DNA of 44,995 nucleotides from Marinagarivorans sp. (GCA_028281865.1 JANQJB010000139.1:1-44995), one strand, 5' to 3'; positions 17,528 through 26,848 are shown, numbered from the stretch's first letter. Numbers and translations are program-made. Notes: generated from the letters alone by a model not told the origin.

Positions 17528-18739
17528 ATGTTAGAAATAATGCCTATTTTAAAAGTCTTATGGCGCGGGAAATTAGGTCCGATACTGATAATTTTACAGC
17601 TGTCGCTAACATTAGCGTTAGTCAGTAACGCTCTGTTTTTTATTCAGCAGAGGCTCGAAAATATTAATCGACCGACAGGTATTGGAGAAAATACTTTTGC
17701 AATTACTATGTTACCTATTTCTGACGACGCCGATCTACATAGTTTTATCCAGGAAGACCTAGCAACTATCCGCGCACTACCCGGAGTAGAGGCTGTAACC
17801 ATCACAAATCAAACTCCATTATCAGGCTCCGGATCCTCTACTATGGTTTTACTAGACCCGGATGCAGACGCCGTAGCTGCCAATGCTATGTTTTATATGG
17901 TTGACGAACAAGCAACTCAAGCATTTGGCAACGTAATTTCCGAAGGGAGGGATTTTACCGCTGAGGACACAACGGTGAACCGCCCTGGCGAGTTTAACCT
18001 GCCTTCGGTTATTATTATCACAAAAAAACTAGCTAATGAGTTGTTTCCAGGTGAGTCCGCTATTGGTAAAAGAGTTTATATAACGCCTGATTCCGCCTTG
18101 GAAATTATTGGCGTTATTGAACGAAACTTAGGTAGTTGGCCTAATAATAAGGAGATCGCGGGCAATGTCATGCTTATTCCAACAACCTTTCTCGGTATGG
18201 GTAGAGCGACATATGTTATCAACACTGAACCAGAGGAACTCGATAAACTTATGTTGACCGTACCAGAGAAGCTAAATGCGAATAACAGCGATAGAGTAAT
18301 CGAAGACGCTAAAAAGCTTATGCAAATGAAGCGCAACCGGTACCGCGGCGACAACGCGATGATTAAAATCTTATCACTGGTTTTAGGCCTGCTCACCTTC
18401 GTGAATGCTCTTGGAATTATCGGTTTGTCTAGTTTTTTGGTAAACCAACGTCGTAAACAAATAGGTACTCGACGCGCACTTGGAGCAACAAAATTTGCGA
18501 TTTTACGTTATTTCTTACTAGAAAATGGTTTAATTTGCACAGTAGCAATAATCATCGGTGCCGCTTTTTCTCTGGTCATAAACGATTTATTAGTTAGAGA
18601 GTATTCCCTGGCTGTGCTACCTTGGCACTATATTCCAATTGCAGCGCTAACTGTATTTATTATCACTTTTGTTGCAGCTTATTTTCCGGCCAAAAGAGCC
18701 ACAGGCTTTTCACCTGCGTATGCCACCAGAAATATTTAA
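17528..18739 (+). CDS. FtsX/MacB-like ABC permease 2
   Basis: 403 residues; a GGAG-type ribosome binding site precedes the ATG. Same topology as the preceding permease: an N-terminal transmembrane helix (LGPILIILQLSLTLALVSNALFF), a periplasmic domain of about 230 residues and three C-terminal helices. The conserved coupling segment is QRRKQIGTRRALGATKFAILRYFLLEN. Two different permeases with one ATPase suggest a heterodimeric exporter core. It overlaps the regulator gene closely (six bases between stop and the regulator ATG), so structural and regulatory genes are co-transcribed. Confidence 0.9.
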   Translation: MLEIMPILKVLWRGKLGPILIILQLSLTLALVSNALFFIQQRLENINRPTGIGENTFAITMLPISDDADLHSFIQEDLATIRALPGVEAVTITNQTPLSGSGSSTMVLLDPDADAVAANAMFYMVDEQATQAFGNVISEGRDFTAEDTTVNRPGEFNLPSVIIITKKLANELFPGESAIGKRVYITPDSALEIIGVIERNLGSWPNNKEIAGNVMLIPTTFLGMGRATYVINTEPEELDKLMLTVPEKLNANNSDRVIEDAKKLMQMKRNRYRGDNAMIKILSLVLGLLTFVNALGIIGLSSFLVNQRRKQIGTRRALGATKFAILRYFLLENGLICTVAIIIGAAFSLVINDLLVREYSLAVLPWHYIPIAALTVFIITFVAAYFPAKRATGFSPAYATRNI

Positions 18740-18745
18740 TTGCCA

Positions 18746-20083
18746 ATGCAAAAAGTCTTAATAATCGACGACAACGCTTCGGTTTGCGAAGCTATTCGTT
18801 TACTACTTGAGATTCACGATATTGAGTCGCAAGTAGTGCTCACCCCCCAAGCGGGGTTAAGTATTCTTGGTAACAGCAACGATATCGGACTTGTTATACA
18901 AGATATGAATTTCACCGAAGATATAACATCGGGCACGGAAGGCAAAGAATTGTTTCACGCCATCCGCGAGCTAAAACCCGATATTCCAGTTATTCTTTTG
19001 ACCGCTTGGACACACCTCGAAACAGCAGTTGAACTCGTACGTTTAGGCGCTGCAGATTATATAGCCAAGCCCTGGGACGACAAAAAACTTATTACCACCA
19101 TTATTAATTTATTGGAGCTGCAAGAATTACAGACCACGCAACTAGAACAAGCGCACGACCTATTGCACGACAAGCAAGAGCTGGAGAAAAACGCAGACTT
19201 ACGCGATTGCATTTACTTTAGTAAGAGTATGCAAAGCTTGGTCAAAATGGCTGTACAAGTTGCCAAGGCTGACATCCCTGTACTCATTACCGGCCCTAAC
19301 GGTTCAGGAAAAGAAAAAATTGCAGAAATAATTCAAGCCAATTCCGCAGTTAAAGACGGCCCCTTTATTAAAGTTAACGTTGGTGCATTACCGAGTGAAT
19401 TGATTGAGGCTGAACTTTTTGGTGCAGAATCAGGCGCCTACACCGGGAATACTAAGAGGCGCATAGGCCGGTTTGAAGCGGCAGACGGAGGCACACTCTT
19501 TCTCGATGAATTGGGTAATTTATCCCCCAGCGGCCAGATAAAATTGTTGCGTGTACTGCAAACTGGCGAATTTGAACGCCTCGGGTCTCACGAAACCATT
19601 CGCTGTAAGGTCCGAGTGATTAGTGCCACTAATTCGGATTTGCTTGCGGATATTTCTGAAGGACGCTTCAGAGAAGATTTATACTACCGACTTAATGTCA
19701 TCGAACTTAAGCTACCTCCGCTATCAGAACGGCGAGAAGATATATTACCGCTATTACATCACTTTTTAGGTGAACAATATTCTGTCGATACCGCAGCGGC
19801 AAAAATACTCTGCGCTTACGATTGGCCGGGCAATGTAAGAGAGTTAAGAAATGCCGCGCAACGCGCAATGGTTTTCGAGGAAAATAGACTCTTAAAAATT
19901 GACGCGTTTGATATTAAACTACCCTACTCTTCTTCGAAAAAAGTTGTGGTTGAGCCTACTGTGGATATGATAAAAAGTGCGTTAAAACAAAATCAGGGCG
20001 TCATCTCACGCGCGGCCAGCCAGCTTGGGCTAAGCCGGCAAGCGCTCTACCGACGATTGGAAAAGTTGGATATTGAATACTAA
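18746..20083 (+). CDS. NtrC-family sigma-54-dependent response regulator
   Basis: 445 residues from ATG 18746; an upstream TTG at 18740 is in frame but would only add two residues. Receiver domain: acidic pair Asp8/Asp9, phospho-acceptor Asp53 (VIQDMNF), Thr86 (LLTAWTH) and Lys108 (AKPW). AAA+ domain: Walker A GPNGSGKE (183-190), sigma-54 contact loop GAYTGN (230-235) and Walker B LFLDELGN. Fis-type helix-turn-helix at the C-terminus (SRAASQLGLSRQALYRRL). Phosphorylated by the downstream kinase, it should activate the sigma-54-like promoter at 14046. The contact loop deviates from the GAFTGA consensus at the last position (Asn for Ala), which deserves attention. Confidence 0.92.
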   Translation: MQKVLIIDDNASVCEAIRLLLEIHDIESQVVLTPQAGLSILGNSNDIGLVIQDMNFTEDITSGTEGKELFHAIRELKPDIPVILLTAWTHLETAVELVRLGAADYIAKPWDDKKLITTIINLLELQELQTTQLEQAHDLLHDKQELEKNADLRDCIYFSKSMQSLVKMAVQVAKADIPVLITGPNGSGKEKIAEIIQANSAVKDGPFIKVNVGALPSELIEAELFGAESGAYTGNTKRRIGRFEAADGGTLFLDELGNLSPSGQIKLLRVLQTGEFERLGSHETIRCKVRVISATNSDLLADISEGRFREDLYYRLNVIELKLPPLSERREDILPLLHHFLGEQYSVDTAAAKILCAYDWPGNVRELRNAAQRAMVFEENRLLKIDAFDIKLPYSSSKKVVVEPTVDMIKSALKQNQGVISRAASQLGLSRQALYRRLEKLDIEY

Positions 20084-21402
20084 TGCGTTTTTCCCTCGAA
20101 GGAAAAATCTGTTCCTTAGTCAGTATTTGTGTAGTTATCTCCGTACTTTTTGTTTTTTTGTTTTCTAGTTGGCAAGCGCCTTGGGTCCTTAAATACTCCG
20201 CTACTCTGCTATTTGTATTGCCTCCAACTTGGTGGGCTACTAGAAAAGTTGTTAGCCATATTACAAGTCGATTGAAAGCACTGGAAAACGGCCTGCGGAA
20301 TTTTCAAGATCGTGATTTTAGTATTAGCATAGTGAATAAACATCGAGACGAACTCGGTGCAGTAATCGGTTTTTATAACGCCGTTGGCGACCAACTGCGA
20401 GAGGAGAGACAGTACCTTTATCAACGGGAATTATTACTCGATACTGTGATACAAAATTCGAACTTGAGCCTCCTTTTATTGGACGCTAAAGATAGAATAA
20501 TTTACTCTAATTACGAAGCACGGAAATTATTCAACGCAGGAAAACCGATTCAAGGAAAATTTCTTTCTGACTTTTCGCGAACAACACCTAATCAACTACA
20601 AGAAATTATCAACAAGGGTGGAGACGGGTTGTTTAATATAGAGACTGAAAACCAGAATCACGCTTACCATCTATCTCGCAATCGATTTGTGCTAAACGCA
20701 CAAGAGCATCATCTTTATCTGATAAAACAACTAACGAGTGCACTGCATAAACAGGAAATCGAAACATGGAAAAAAGTGATACGTTTGATAAGTCACGAAA
20801 TCAACAATTCCCTAGCCCCGATTTCCTCAATGGCCCATTCAGGAAGGCTGATGTTAGAACAAAGCAAAACGGAAAAGCTGTTTAGAGTATTTGATACAAT
20901 CTCCGAGCGATCAGACCACTTAAAATCATTTTTAAATGACTACGTCAGCTTGTCAAAGCTGCCGACACCAAAAATGCGTCCGGTAAACTGGAATTTATTT
21001 ATCGACAAACTAAGAGGCAGTATCAACTTTCAAATTCACTCTTCTATTCCAAATCAAGATGGCTACTTCGACCCCATTCAGTTGGAACAAGCGCTCATTA
21101 ACCTGGTAAAAAATTCAGTAGAATCGGGATCGCCAAAAGATCAGATTGTCGTGAACATTAGCCAAACAAACGAATTTAGTGAAATTGAAGTATCTGACCG
21201 AGGCAAGGGAATGACAGACAAAGAACTTAAAAATGCACTGCTGCCATTTTATTCGACTAAACCCGATGGCAGCGGCGTTGGCTTAACACTCTGCAGAGAG
21301 ATTGTTGAAGCCCATCGCGGAAAACTTAGCATCACTAATCGTAAAAACGGAGGCTTATCCGTCAGGCTTTGGATTCCCAACATCAAAGATATCAATGATT
21401 AG
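20083..21402 (+). CDS. sensor histidine kinase of the efflux operon
   Basis: 439 residues; the ATG overlaps the TAA of the regulator gene by one base, so the two are translationally coupled. Two N-terminal transmembrane helices with almost no periplasmic loop (residues ~10-30 and 37-50) suggest it senses within or near the membrane. A HAMP-like segment (VSHITSRLKALENGLRNFQDRDF), a PAS-like domain (SLLLLDAKDRIIYSNYEARKLF) and a HisKA domain with phospho-accepting His238 (RLISHEINNSLAPI) follow. The C-terminal ATPase has the N box NLVKNSVESG, G1 DRGKGM, F box LLPFYSTK and G2 GSGVGLTLCREIV. It resembles the NtrY/PrrB-type kinases found beside MacB-like exporters. Confidence 0.92.
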   Translation: MRFSLEGKICSLVSICVVISVLFVFLFSSWQAPWVLKYSATLLFVLPPTWWATRKVVSHITSRLKALENGLRNFQDRDFSISIVNKHRDELGAVIGFYNAVGDQLREERQYLYQRELLLDTVIQNSNLSLLLLDAKDRIIYSNYEARKLFNAGKPIQGKFLSDFSRTTPNQLQEIINKGGDGLFNIETENQNHAYHLSRNRFVLNAQEHHLYLIKQLTSALHKQEIETWKKVIRLISHEINNSLAPISSMAHSGRLMLEQSKTEKLFRVFDTISERSDHLKSFLNDYVSLSKLPTPKMRPVNWNLFIDKLRGSINFQIHSSIPNQDGYFDPIQLEQALINLVKNSVESGSPKDQIVVNISQTNEFSEIEVSDRGKGMTDKELKNALLPFYSTKPDGSGVGLTLCREIVEAHRGKLSITNRKNGGLSVRLWIPNIKDIND

Positions 21403-21508
21403 GCCGCCATCAGTGATAGCTTGAAAGCCGCCTGCTGATAATCATCAGACCACACAAAAAGCATGCTTTCTCGGCGCTATTTCGATATTTCACCGCCGTT
21501 CGCAGCCT

Positions 21509-21537
21509 TTGCGACATGCAATGATATGTTGTATCAT
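21509..21537 (+). promoter_or_regulatory. sigma-70-like promoter of the zinc-starvation operon
   Basis: TTGCGA (21509-21514) and TATCAT (21532-21537) are separated by 17 bases. The -10 element lies inside the Zur-like palindrome, so repressor binding would block RNA polymerase. Read by eye; not measured. Confidence 0.55.
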
Positions 21538-21539
21538 GG
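21519..21539 (+). promoter_or_regulatory. Zur-box-like operator
   Basis: ATGATATGTTGTATCAT (21521-21537) is an inverted repeat with 6-base arms (ATGATA/TATCAT) around five bases. Aligned with the gammaproteobacterial Zur consensus half-sites (TGTTATA, TATAACA) it matches about 10 of 14 defined positions. It overlaps the predicted -10 element 67 bases upstream of zigA, and a Zur protein is the third gene of the operon. Low zinc should release repression. Confidence 0.75.
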
Positions 21540-21603
21540 CAGGTTTGCAAATTCTTGACCCTATGCCCTCGCAAACCTTAGTTCAAGCAGCATTGAGAGA
21601 CCC

Positions 21604-22812
21604 ATGGCTCAGAGTAATAAACTACCCGTCACCGTGCTTTCAGGCTTTCTTGGAGCCGGTAAAACCACGGTTCTCAGCCACATTCTAAACAACCGACAAG
21701 GCAAGAAAGTGGCCGTGATCGTCAATGATATGAGTGAAATCAATATTGATGCTGCGATTGTGCAAAACGAAGTCTCATTGAACCGAAGCGAAGAAAAGCT
21801 CGTCGAAATGAGTAACGGCTGTATTTGCTGCACGTTACGAGAAGACTTGCTAGAAGAAGTGAATAAGCTCGCTCAGGACGGGCGCTTTGATTACCTCGTC
21901 ATTGAATCCACTGGTATTTCCGAACCTCTGCCGGTAGCGGAAACCTTCACGTTTGCCGACGAAAATGGAGTTTCGCTATCCGATGTCGCCAATCTGGACA
22001 CGATGGTGACGGTAGTGGATGCGGTAAATTTTTTGCAAGATTACGACGAGGCGAAGTACTTACAAGAAACAGGTGAATCTCTGGGTGAAGAAGACGAACG
22101 TAGCGTCGCTGATCTATTGGTTGACCAAGTGGAATTTGCCGATGTTATCCTTGTAAGCAAAACCGATCTCGCTGATCCAGCTGATATTGAGCGCCTGACT
22201 GCCATTCTCAAAACGCTTAATACCCGCGCCAAAATTGTTCCTATTTCTCACGGTAATGTAGAAATTGACGAAGTCCTTAGCACAGGTTTATTCAATTTCG
22301 AGCAAGCTCAGGAAGCCCCCGGCTGGCTTAAGGAGATGCGTGGTGAGCATGTTCCCGAGACTGAAGAATATGGTATTGGCAGCTTTAGTTACATCGCACG
22401 AAGGCCTTTCCATCCAGACAAGTTTCACCAATTTCTCCACGACACAAAAAAATACGGCAAGCTGATTCGCTCTAAAGGTTACTTTTGGCTAGCTTCTCGC
22501 CCTGAATTTGCCGGTCAGTGGAGCCAGGCGGGAGGCATGGCTCGCTACGGCTTCGCGGGATTGTTTTGGAAAGCTGTACCCAAAAAAAATTGGCCTACAG
22601 ATAAAGATTATCTTGCCTCTATCGAAAAGCAGTGGGAAGAGCCTTTTGGCGATATGCGTCAGGAGCTAGTATTTATCGGGCAAGGCTTGGATCAAGCCAA
22701 TATAACAGCGGCTCTAGACGATTGCTTGTTAAGTGAAGAAGAAATACTAAAAGGAAGAGCATACTGGACATCATTAAATGATCCATTTCCAGCATGGGAG
22801 CAAAACGCATGA
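21604..22812 (+). CDS. zigA: COG0523 GTPase, ZigA-type zinc metallochaperone
   Basis: 402 residues. The N-terminal G domain has Walker [10 protein letters not shown] (around residues 14-22), the COG0523 metal motif GCICCTLR, Walker B-like ESTGISEP and base-recognition SKTD. The C-terminal CobW_C domain includes the [19 protein letters not shown] and [11 protein letters not shown] segments seen in the zinc-linked subgroup. Members of this subgroup deliver zinc to client enzymes during starvation. First gene of the operon, directly behind the Zur-like operator. It overlaps zrgA by four bases (ATGA). Subgroup assignment rests on length, C-terminal motifs and context. Confidence 0.9.
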   Translation: MAQSNKLPVTVLSGFLGAGKTTVLSHILNNRQGKKVAVIVNDMSEINIDAAIVQNEVSLNRSEEKLVEMSNGCICCTLREDLLEEVNKLAQDGRFDYLVIESTGISEPLPVAETFTFADENGVSLSDVANLDTMVTVVDAVNFLQDYDEAKYLQETGESLGEEDERSVADLLVDQVEFADVILVSKTDLADPADIERLTAILKTLNTRAKIVPISHGNVEIDEVLSTGLFNFEQAQEAPGWLKEMRGEHVPETEEYGIGSFSYIARRPFHPDKFHQFLHDTKKYGKLIRSKGYFWLASRPEFAGQWSQAGGMARYGFAGLFWKAVPKKNWPTDKDYLASIEKQWEEPFGDMRQELVFIGQGLDQANITAALDDCLLSEEEILKGRAYWTSLNDPFPAWEQNA

Positions 22813-23672
22813 TATCCACCAATTCAATAAAGGTTGCGATCTTCAAACCTTTTGATCACACCCGAAAAAAAAGCCGAGTAAGTTACTTACAAATTGGGCT
22901 AACCAGACTTTTCCAACTAAAATATAACTCCCGCATACAGCGTATAAACCTAAAAAAAAATACAGCTGAATTATTAGCAATGGTTTTACTGCTGTCTGTT
23001 TCAAGTATTGCAAAAACAGAAAACCAAGAAGCACATGTTCACGGCTTGGCAACACTCACTGTGGCGCTAGAAAAAGATATGTTAGAAATACAATTCGAAT
23101 CCCCATCAGCCAACTTAATCGGATTCGAACACAAAGCTAAAGCACCTAAAGAGAAGCAAGCAGTAAAACAAGCAGAGACTACATTAGAGACGGCGAAACT
23201 TTTGTTTTCGTTTTCCGGCTCAAGTTGTACACCGACAAAAACAACGGTAGATGTATCGGAAGTTATCGAAAGCGAAGACAGTCATCAAGGACACCACGAT
23301 CACTCGAAACATCATGATCATTCAAAGCATCACGACGACTCGAAACATCATGATCACTCGGAACATCACGACCATTCGAAGCATCATGACGACTCAAAAC
23401 ATCGTGATCACTCGGAACATCATGACCATTCGAAGCATCACGACGAGTCAAAACATCATGATCACTCAGAACATCATCATGACGAGACCCATAGTGAAAT
23501 AAGTGCGAATTATCATTTCAATTGCAAAAATGCTCAAAAATTAGATTCTGTCGCTACTGCATTATTTAGTCAGTTTCCGGGAATTGAGAGAATAAAAGCG
23601 GTTTGGGTAACGGAAACCCGCCAGGGATCAGCGCTGTTAACTCCCAATAGAAATAAATTTTCTTTGAGATAA
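22809..23672 (+). CDS. zrgA: ZrgA (DUF2796) zinc-uptake protein with a long His-rich tract
   Basis: 287 residues from the ATG at 22809, which overlaps the zigA stop. A hydrophobic export signal ([17 protein letters not shown]) appears only after about 50 residues, so translation may start further in, for example at ATG 22980. The mature part opens with [34 protein letters not shown], the hallmark of the ZrgA/DUF2796 family. About 65 residues of HDHSKHH-type repeats follow, then the C-terminal half [31 protein letters not shown]. Known ZrgA proteins are periplasmic and act with an ABC ATPase, a permease and a DUF3299 protein in zinc uptake; such genes lie at 35.4-38.2 kb. The His tract presumably binds zinc. 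Confidence 0.85.
   Translation: MISTNSIKVAIFKPFDHTRKKSRVSYLQIGLTRLFQLKYNSRIQRINLKKNTAELLAMVLLLSVSSIAKTENQEAHVHGLATLTVALEKDMLEIQFESPSANLIGFEHKAKAPKEKQAVKQAETTLETAKLLFSFSGSSCTPTKTTVDVSEVIESEDSHQGHHDHSKHHDHSKHHDDSKHHDHSEHHDHSKHHDDSKHRDHSEHHDHSKHHDESKHHDHSEHHHDETHSEISANYHFNCKNAQKLDSVATALFSQFPGIERIKAVWVTETRQGSALLTPNRNKFSLR
23293..23490 (+). repeat. degenerate 15/30-bp coding repeats (His-rich tract)
   Basis: Within zrgA, a tandem series of short units encodes H-D-H/D-S-K/E-H. Codons alternate (CAT/CAC, TCG/TCA, AAG/AAA), so units have drifted but a 30-bp super-period is visible. The tract probably expands and contracts by slippage. Confidence 0.85.
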
Positions 23673-23677
23673 ACGAG

Positions 23678-24139
23678 ATGAAGGAAATAAAAGAATTAAT
23701 TGACCGCGCCGAGCAGCGTTGCAAGACTCGCGGATCTCGCTTAACAAAAAAACGCAAACGAGTGCTATCGGGCTTATTGCTATCCGAAAAAGCGATGTCT
23801 GCCTATGAGTTAATTGACTTTTACAAAACCGAGCATGGTGAAACCATGCCAGCAATGTCAATGTATCGAATTCTAGAATTTCTGCAAAGTGAACATTTAG
23901 TTCATAAGTTAAATCTAGCCAACAAATTCGTGGCTTGTGAAAATATTGATTGCAAAGGCAGCCATGCAGCTCCTCAATTTTTAATTTGTCAGATATGCCA
24001 AAAAGTTAAGGAGATTGGTATGAGCCAATCAACGGTCGACGAACTTAAAAAAAATGTGGAGTATGCAGGCTTTCATTTAGTTAGCCCGCAGTTAGAAATG
24101 AATTGTATATGCGAAAATTGCCAAGACAGTGCAGCTTAA
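23678..24139 (+). CDS. zur: Zur, Fur-family zinc-responsive repressor
   Basis: 153 residues with the Fur winged-helix part (LTKKRKRVLSGLL... MPAMSMYRILEFL). Structural zinc site: Cys104-x-x-Cys107 (CQIC) and Cys145-x-x-Cys148 (CENC). Regulatory site: His76, Cys87, His96 and Glu112, which line up with the zinc-sensing ligands known for E. coli Zur (H77, C88, H96, E111). It is therefore Zur and not Fur. It lies 5 bases after zrgA, inside the operon that the Zur-like box at 21521 should control, so the repressor is probably autoregulated. Confidence 0.93.
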   Translation: MKEIKELIDRAEQRCKTRGSRLTKKRKRVLSGLLLSEKAMSAYELIDFYKTEHGETMPAMSMYRILEFLQSEHLVHKLNLANKFVACENIDCKGSHAAPQFLICQICQKVKEIGMSQSTVDELKKNVEYAGFHLVSPQLEMNCICENCQDSAA

Positions 24140-24152
24140 AAACTAGTTAACC

Positions 24153-24572
24153 ATGAACCGAGATTATTTTAAGAAACTTGAGCACGCGAGCGACAACACA
24201 TCATTTAAATTAGATGAAGTGATAGAGCACCTTGCATTTAACGACCAAGGCCTAATCCCTGTTATTACGCAAGATGCGACAAGCAAAGATGTGCTTATGT
24301 TCGCCTGGATGAATAAGGAATCATTAAACCTTACTTTATCGACAAAACGTGTGACTTATTGGTCTCGCAGTCGGAATCAACTCTGGGCAAAGGGTGAAAC
24401 AAGTGGGCACATACAAGCCCTTGTTTCTATGTCTTTCGATTGCGATGGTGACGTAATATTGTGTCAGGTCAATCAGTCTGGAGCAGCCTGTCATACCGGG
24501 CGCCCCGATTGCTTTTATTTAAAAGTCGATATTGAACGGCAAAAGGTAGTAATTTCTGGAGATGCACCCTAA
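24153..24572 (+). CDS. hisI: phosphoribosyl-AMP cyclohydrolase (HisI paralogue)
   Basis: 139 residues, hydrolysing phosphoribosyl-AMP in histidine biosynthesis. Family motifs are present: FAWMNKESLNLTL, the YWSRSRNQLWAKGETSGH block, the metal-binding DCDGD (96-100) and QSGAACHTGRPDCFY. The three cysteines known as zinc ligands of HisI are all retained (Cys97, Cys113, Cys120), so the protein is not evidently zinc-independent. HisI duplicates are known members of Zur regulons. It lies 13 bases after zur; its stop overlaps the pyrC start by one base. No other his genes are nearby, which supports a stress paralogue and not a biosynthetic operon. Confidence 0.92.
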   Translation: MNRDYFKKLEHASDNTSFKLDEVIEHLAFNDQGLIPVITQDATSKDVLMFAWMNKESLNLTLSTKRVTYWSRSRNQLWAKGETSGHIQALVSMSFDCDGDVILCQVNQSGAACHTGRPDCFYLKVDIERQKVVISGDAP

Positions 24573-25915
24573 TGTCGAATTACCAACAGACGCTAATAAA
24601 AAATGCCCGGATAGTTAATGAAGGGAAAATAATAGAAGGTGATCTTCGAATTAAAGATCAACGCATTGAAGCCGTTGATAATGAGATTTTAGCCTCACAA
24701 GAAGATCACATTATTAATGCTAGTGGTTTATATCTTTTGCCTGGCATGATTGACGATCAAGTACATTTTCGCGAGCCGGGCCTAACCCATAAAGGCACGA
24801 TTGCCAGCGAATCCCGTGCAGCGGTTGCTGGCGGTATTACAAGCTATATGGAGATGCCCAATGTTAGCCCGGCGACCACATCAATTGAGGCGCTTGAAAA
24901 AAAATATGTCATAGCCTCAGAAAACTCGATGGCGAACTATGCTTTTTATTTAGGCGCAACGGAAGATAATATCGATCAAATAAAACTGCTGGACCCCAAA
25001 AAATACTGCGGCGTAAAAGTTTTTATGGGTGCGTCCACAGGCGATTTGTTAGTTGAAAACCCCGAAGCATTAGAAGCAATTTTTCGAGAGAGCCCCGCGC
25101 TAATTGTAACCCACTGCGAAAGTGGCCCTATTATTAATAAAAATCTCGAAAGAATTCGCAGTTCGGGACATGTACCAACTATATTGGATCATCCAAAAAT
25201 ACGCGATACAGAAGCCTGCTTCGCGTCGTCGTCTTACGCGGTCAATCTGGCCAAAAAATACCGAAGCCAATTACACGTGCTGCACATCACGACAGAGAAA
25301 GAACTAAGCTTATTTGAAAGCGGCGCAATAGAAAATAAACATATCACCGCGGAGGCCTGTGTGCATCACCTGTGGTTCTGCGATCAGGATTACCCCCGAT
25401 TAGGTAATTTTATTAAGTGTAATCCAGCCATTAAAGCGTCAACAGATCGAGAAGCATTGATACAAGCTTTACACAGCAATCGCATCGATATTATTGCCAC
25501 TGATCATGCCCCCCATACACTGGAAGAAAAGCAAACTAATTATAACGGCGCCCCAGCCGGTTTACCGTTGGTAGAGCATGCTCTATTAAGTTTGTTTGAT
25601 CATGTCAAACATCAACGCCTTAGCCTGGAGCAAGTCGTCGAAAAAACGGCTCATAATCCAGCGAAACGATATGCGGTAGAAGATCGTGGGTTTATTCGCG
25701 AAGGTTACTATGCGGATTTAGTTTTAGTGGATATGCACAAAAATACACTAGCAAGTCACAAAAACACCCGCTATCACTGCGGTTGGACACCTTTTGATAA
25801 TCATCAATTTTCCTCAAGTATTGAAAGTACTTGGGTTAATGGTCATCAAGTATTTAATAACCAGCAAGTTATTGCTCAGTCGGCACCATCGATGCGACTT
25901 GTATTCAACCGATAA
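24572..25915 (+). CDS. pyrC: dihydroorotase paralogue with altered metal motif
   Basis: 447 residues, amidohydrolase fold, acting in pyrimidine synthesis (carbamoyl-aspartate to dihydroorotate). The usual HxH metal motif reads Gln63-Val-His65 (MIDDQVHFREPG), so one ligand is replaced; this DDQVHFREPG form resembles dihydroorotases of Bacteroidetes. Other expected residues are present: Lys149 (GVKVFMG), His181 (VTHCESG), His238 (LHVLHIT) and Asp311 (IATDHAPHT). Zur-regulated pyrC duplicates are known from pseudomonads. Its position in the operon (one-base overlap with hisI, 15 bases to folE2) fits a replacement enzyme used at low zinc. Whether it truly needs less zinc is inference. Confidence 0.9.
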   Translation: MSNYQQTLIKNARIVNEGKIIEGDLRIKDQRIEAVDNEILASQEDHIINASGLYLLPGMIDDQVHFREPGLTHKGTIASESRAAVAGGITSYMEMPNVSPATTSIEALEKKYVIASENSMANYAFYLGATEDNIDQIKLLDPKKYCGVKVFMGASTGDLLVENPEALEAIFRESPALIVTHCESGPIINKNLERIRSSGHVPTILDHPKIRDTEACFASSSYAVNLAKKYRSQLHVLHITTEKELSLFESGAIENKHITAEACVHHLWFCDQDYPRLGNFIKCNPAIKASTDREALIQALHSNRIDIIATDHAPHTLEEKQTNYNGAPAGLPLVEHALLSLFDHVKHQRLSLEQVVEKTAHNPAKRYAVEDRGFIREGYYADLVLVDMHKNTLASHKNTRYHCGWTPFDNHQFSSSIESTWVNGHQVFNNQQVIAQSAPSMRLVFNR

Positions 25916-25930
25916 ATTGGGAGAAAGATA

Positions 25931-26848
25931 TTGTTAACGCGTGCATTACCAGACGTCACATCGGATTTAAATGCTGAGACCCCATCGACTTTGCAATGGG
26001 TGGGAATGGAAGATATTGCTGTTCCAATTTCTATAAGTTCGCAAGATAACAAGTTGCAAACTACTTCAGCAAAAGCTAATGTTTATGTCAGCCTTGATAC
26101 TCCAGCTGCCAAGGGCATTCATATGTCGCGGCTGCATTCTGTTATCAATCAGCTCGCCGAACATGAATGTAATAAAGAGACTATTGAGCAATTGTTAGTT
26201 GCGTTGATTCAGTCACAAAGCGCAATTGGGAACAGTGCAAAAATAGAGCTAATGTTTAACATGTTGTTAAAAAAAACCGCTTTGTTAAGTGGTGAAAGCG
26301 GCTATCAATCTTATGCGGTTAAACTAAATGCAGAGAAAAACAAAAGCGGTTTATCCTGTGAGCTTGAATTTACTATACCGTATTCAAGCACCTGCCCGTG
26401 CTCAGCATCTCTCGCGAGGCAATTATATGCAGACGCGATTAATGACGTGTTCTCAAGTGCAACAATCGACAAGGCAGAACTGATGGAATGGATCCAATCT
26501 CCTGCGGGCTCGATCGCTACACCCCATAGCCAGCGATCTTTCGCTTATATTCGCATTTCTCTAGGCGACAATGATTGGCCCGAGCTACCGTCACTTATTT
26601 TCCAACTCGAAGAAGTTATCGGCACACCGGTGCAAACGGCGGTGAAACGAGGAGACGAACAAGAATTTGCAAAGTTAAATGCTGAAAATTTAATGTTTTG
26701 TGAAGATGCAGCGCGACGAATTAAATTCGCACTTAATCGTATGGATTTTGTAAAAAATTATTGGTTTAAGGTAGAGCATCAAGAAAGTCTGCATGCTCAT
26801 AATGCTGTGGTCATCGATCAAAAACTCAACGGCGGAGTAATTTCATGA
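25931..26848 (+). CDS. folE2: GTP cyclohydrolase FolE2 (type IB)
   Basis: 305 residues starting at a TTG codon preceded by GGGAGAAAG; no ATG fits the known N-terminus (LPDV...). FolE2 converts GTP to dihydroneopterin triphosphate for folate and related cofactors and can work with metals other than zinc. Visible family marks are the KGIHMSR motif (residue 61 onward), the conserved cysteine region SSTCPCSASLARQ (Cys155/Cys157), PHSQRSFA and the C-terminal MDFVKNYWFKVEHQESLHAHNAVV. folE2 is a standard Zur-regulon gene that replaces zinc-dependent FolE in starvation. It overlaps the dksA start by four bases. Confidence 0.95.
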   Translation: MLTRALPDVTSDLNAETPSTLQWVGMEDIAVPISISSQDNKLQTTSAKANVYVSLDTPAAKGIHMSRLHSVINQLAEHECNKETIEQLLVALIQSQSAIGNSAKIELMFNMLLKKTALLSGESGYQSYAVKLNAEKNKSGLSCELEFTIPYSSTCPCSASLARQLYADAINDVFSSATIDKAELMEWIQSPAGSIATPHSQRSFAYIRISLGDNDWPELPSLIFQLEEVIGTPVQTAVKRGDEQEFAKLNAENLMFCEDAARRIKFALNRMDFVKNYWFKVEHQESLHAHNAVVIDQKLNGGVIS

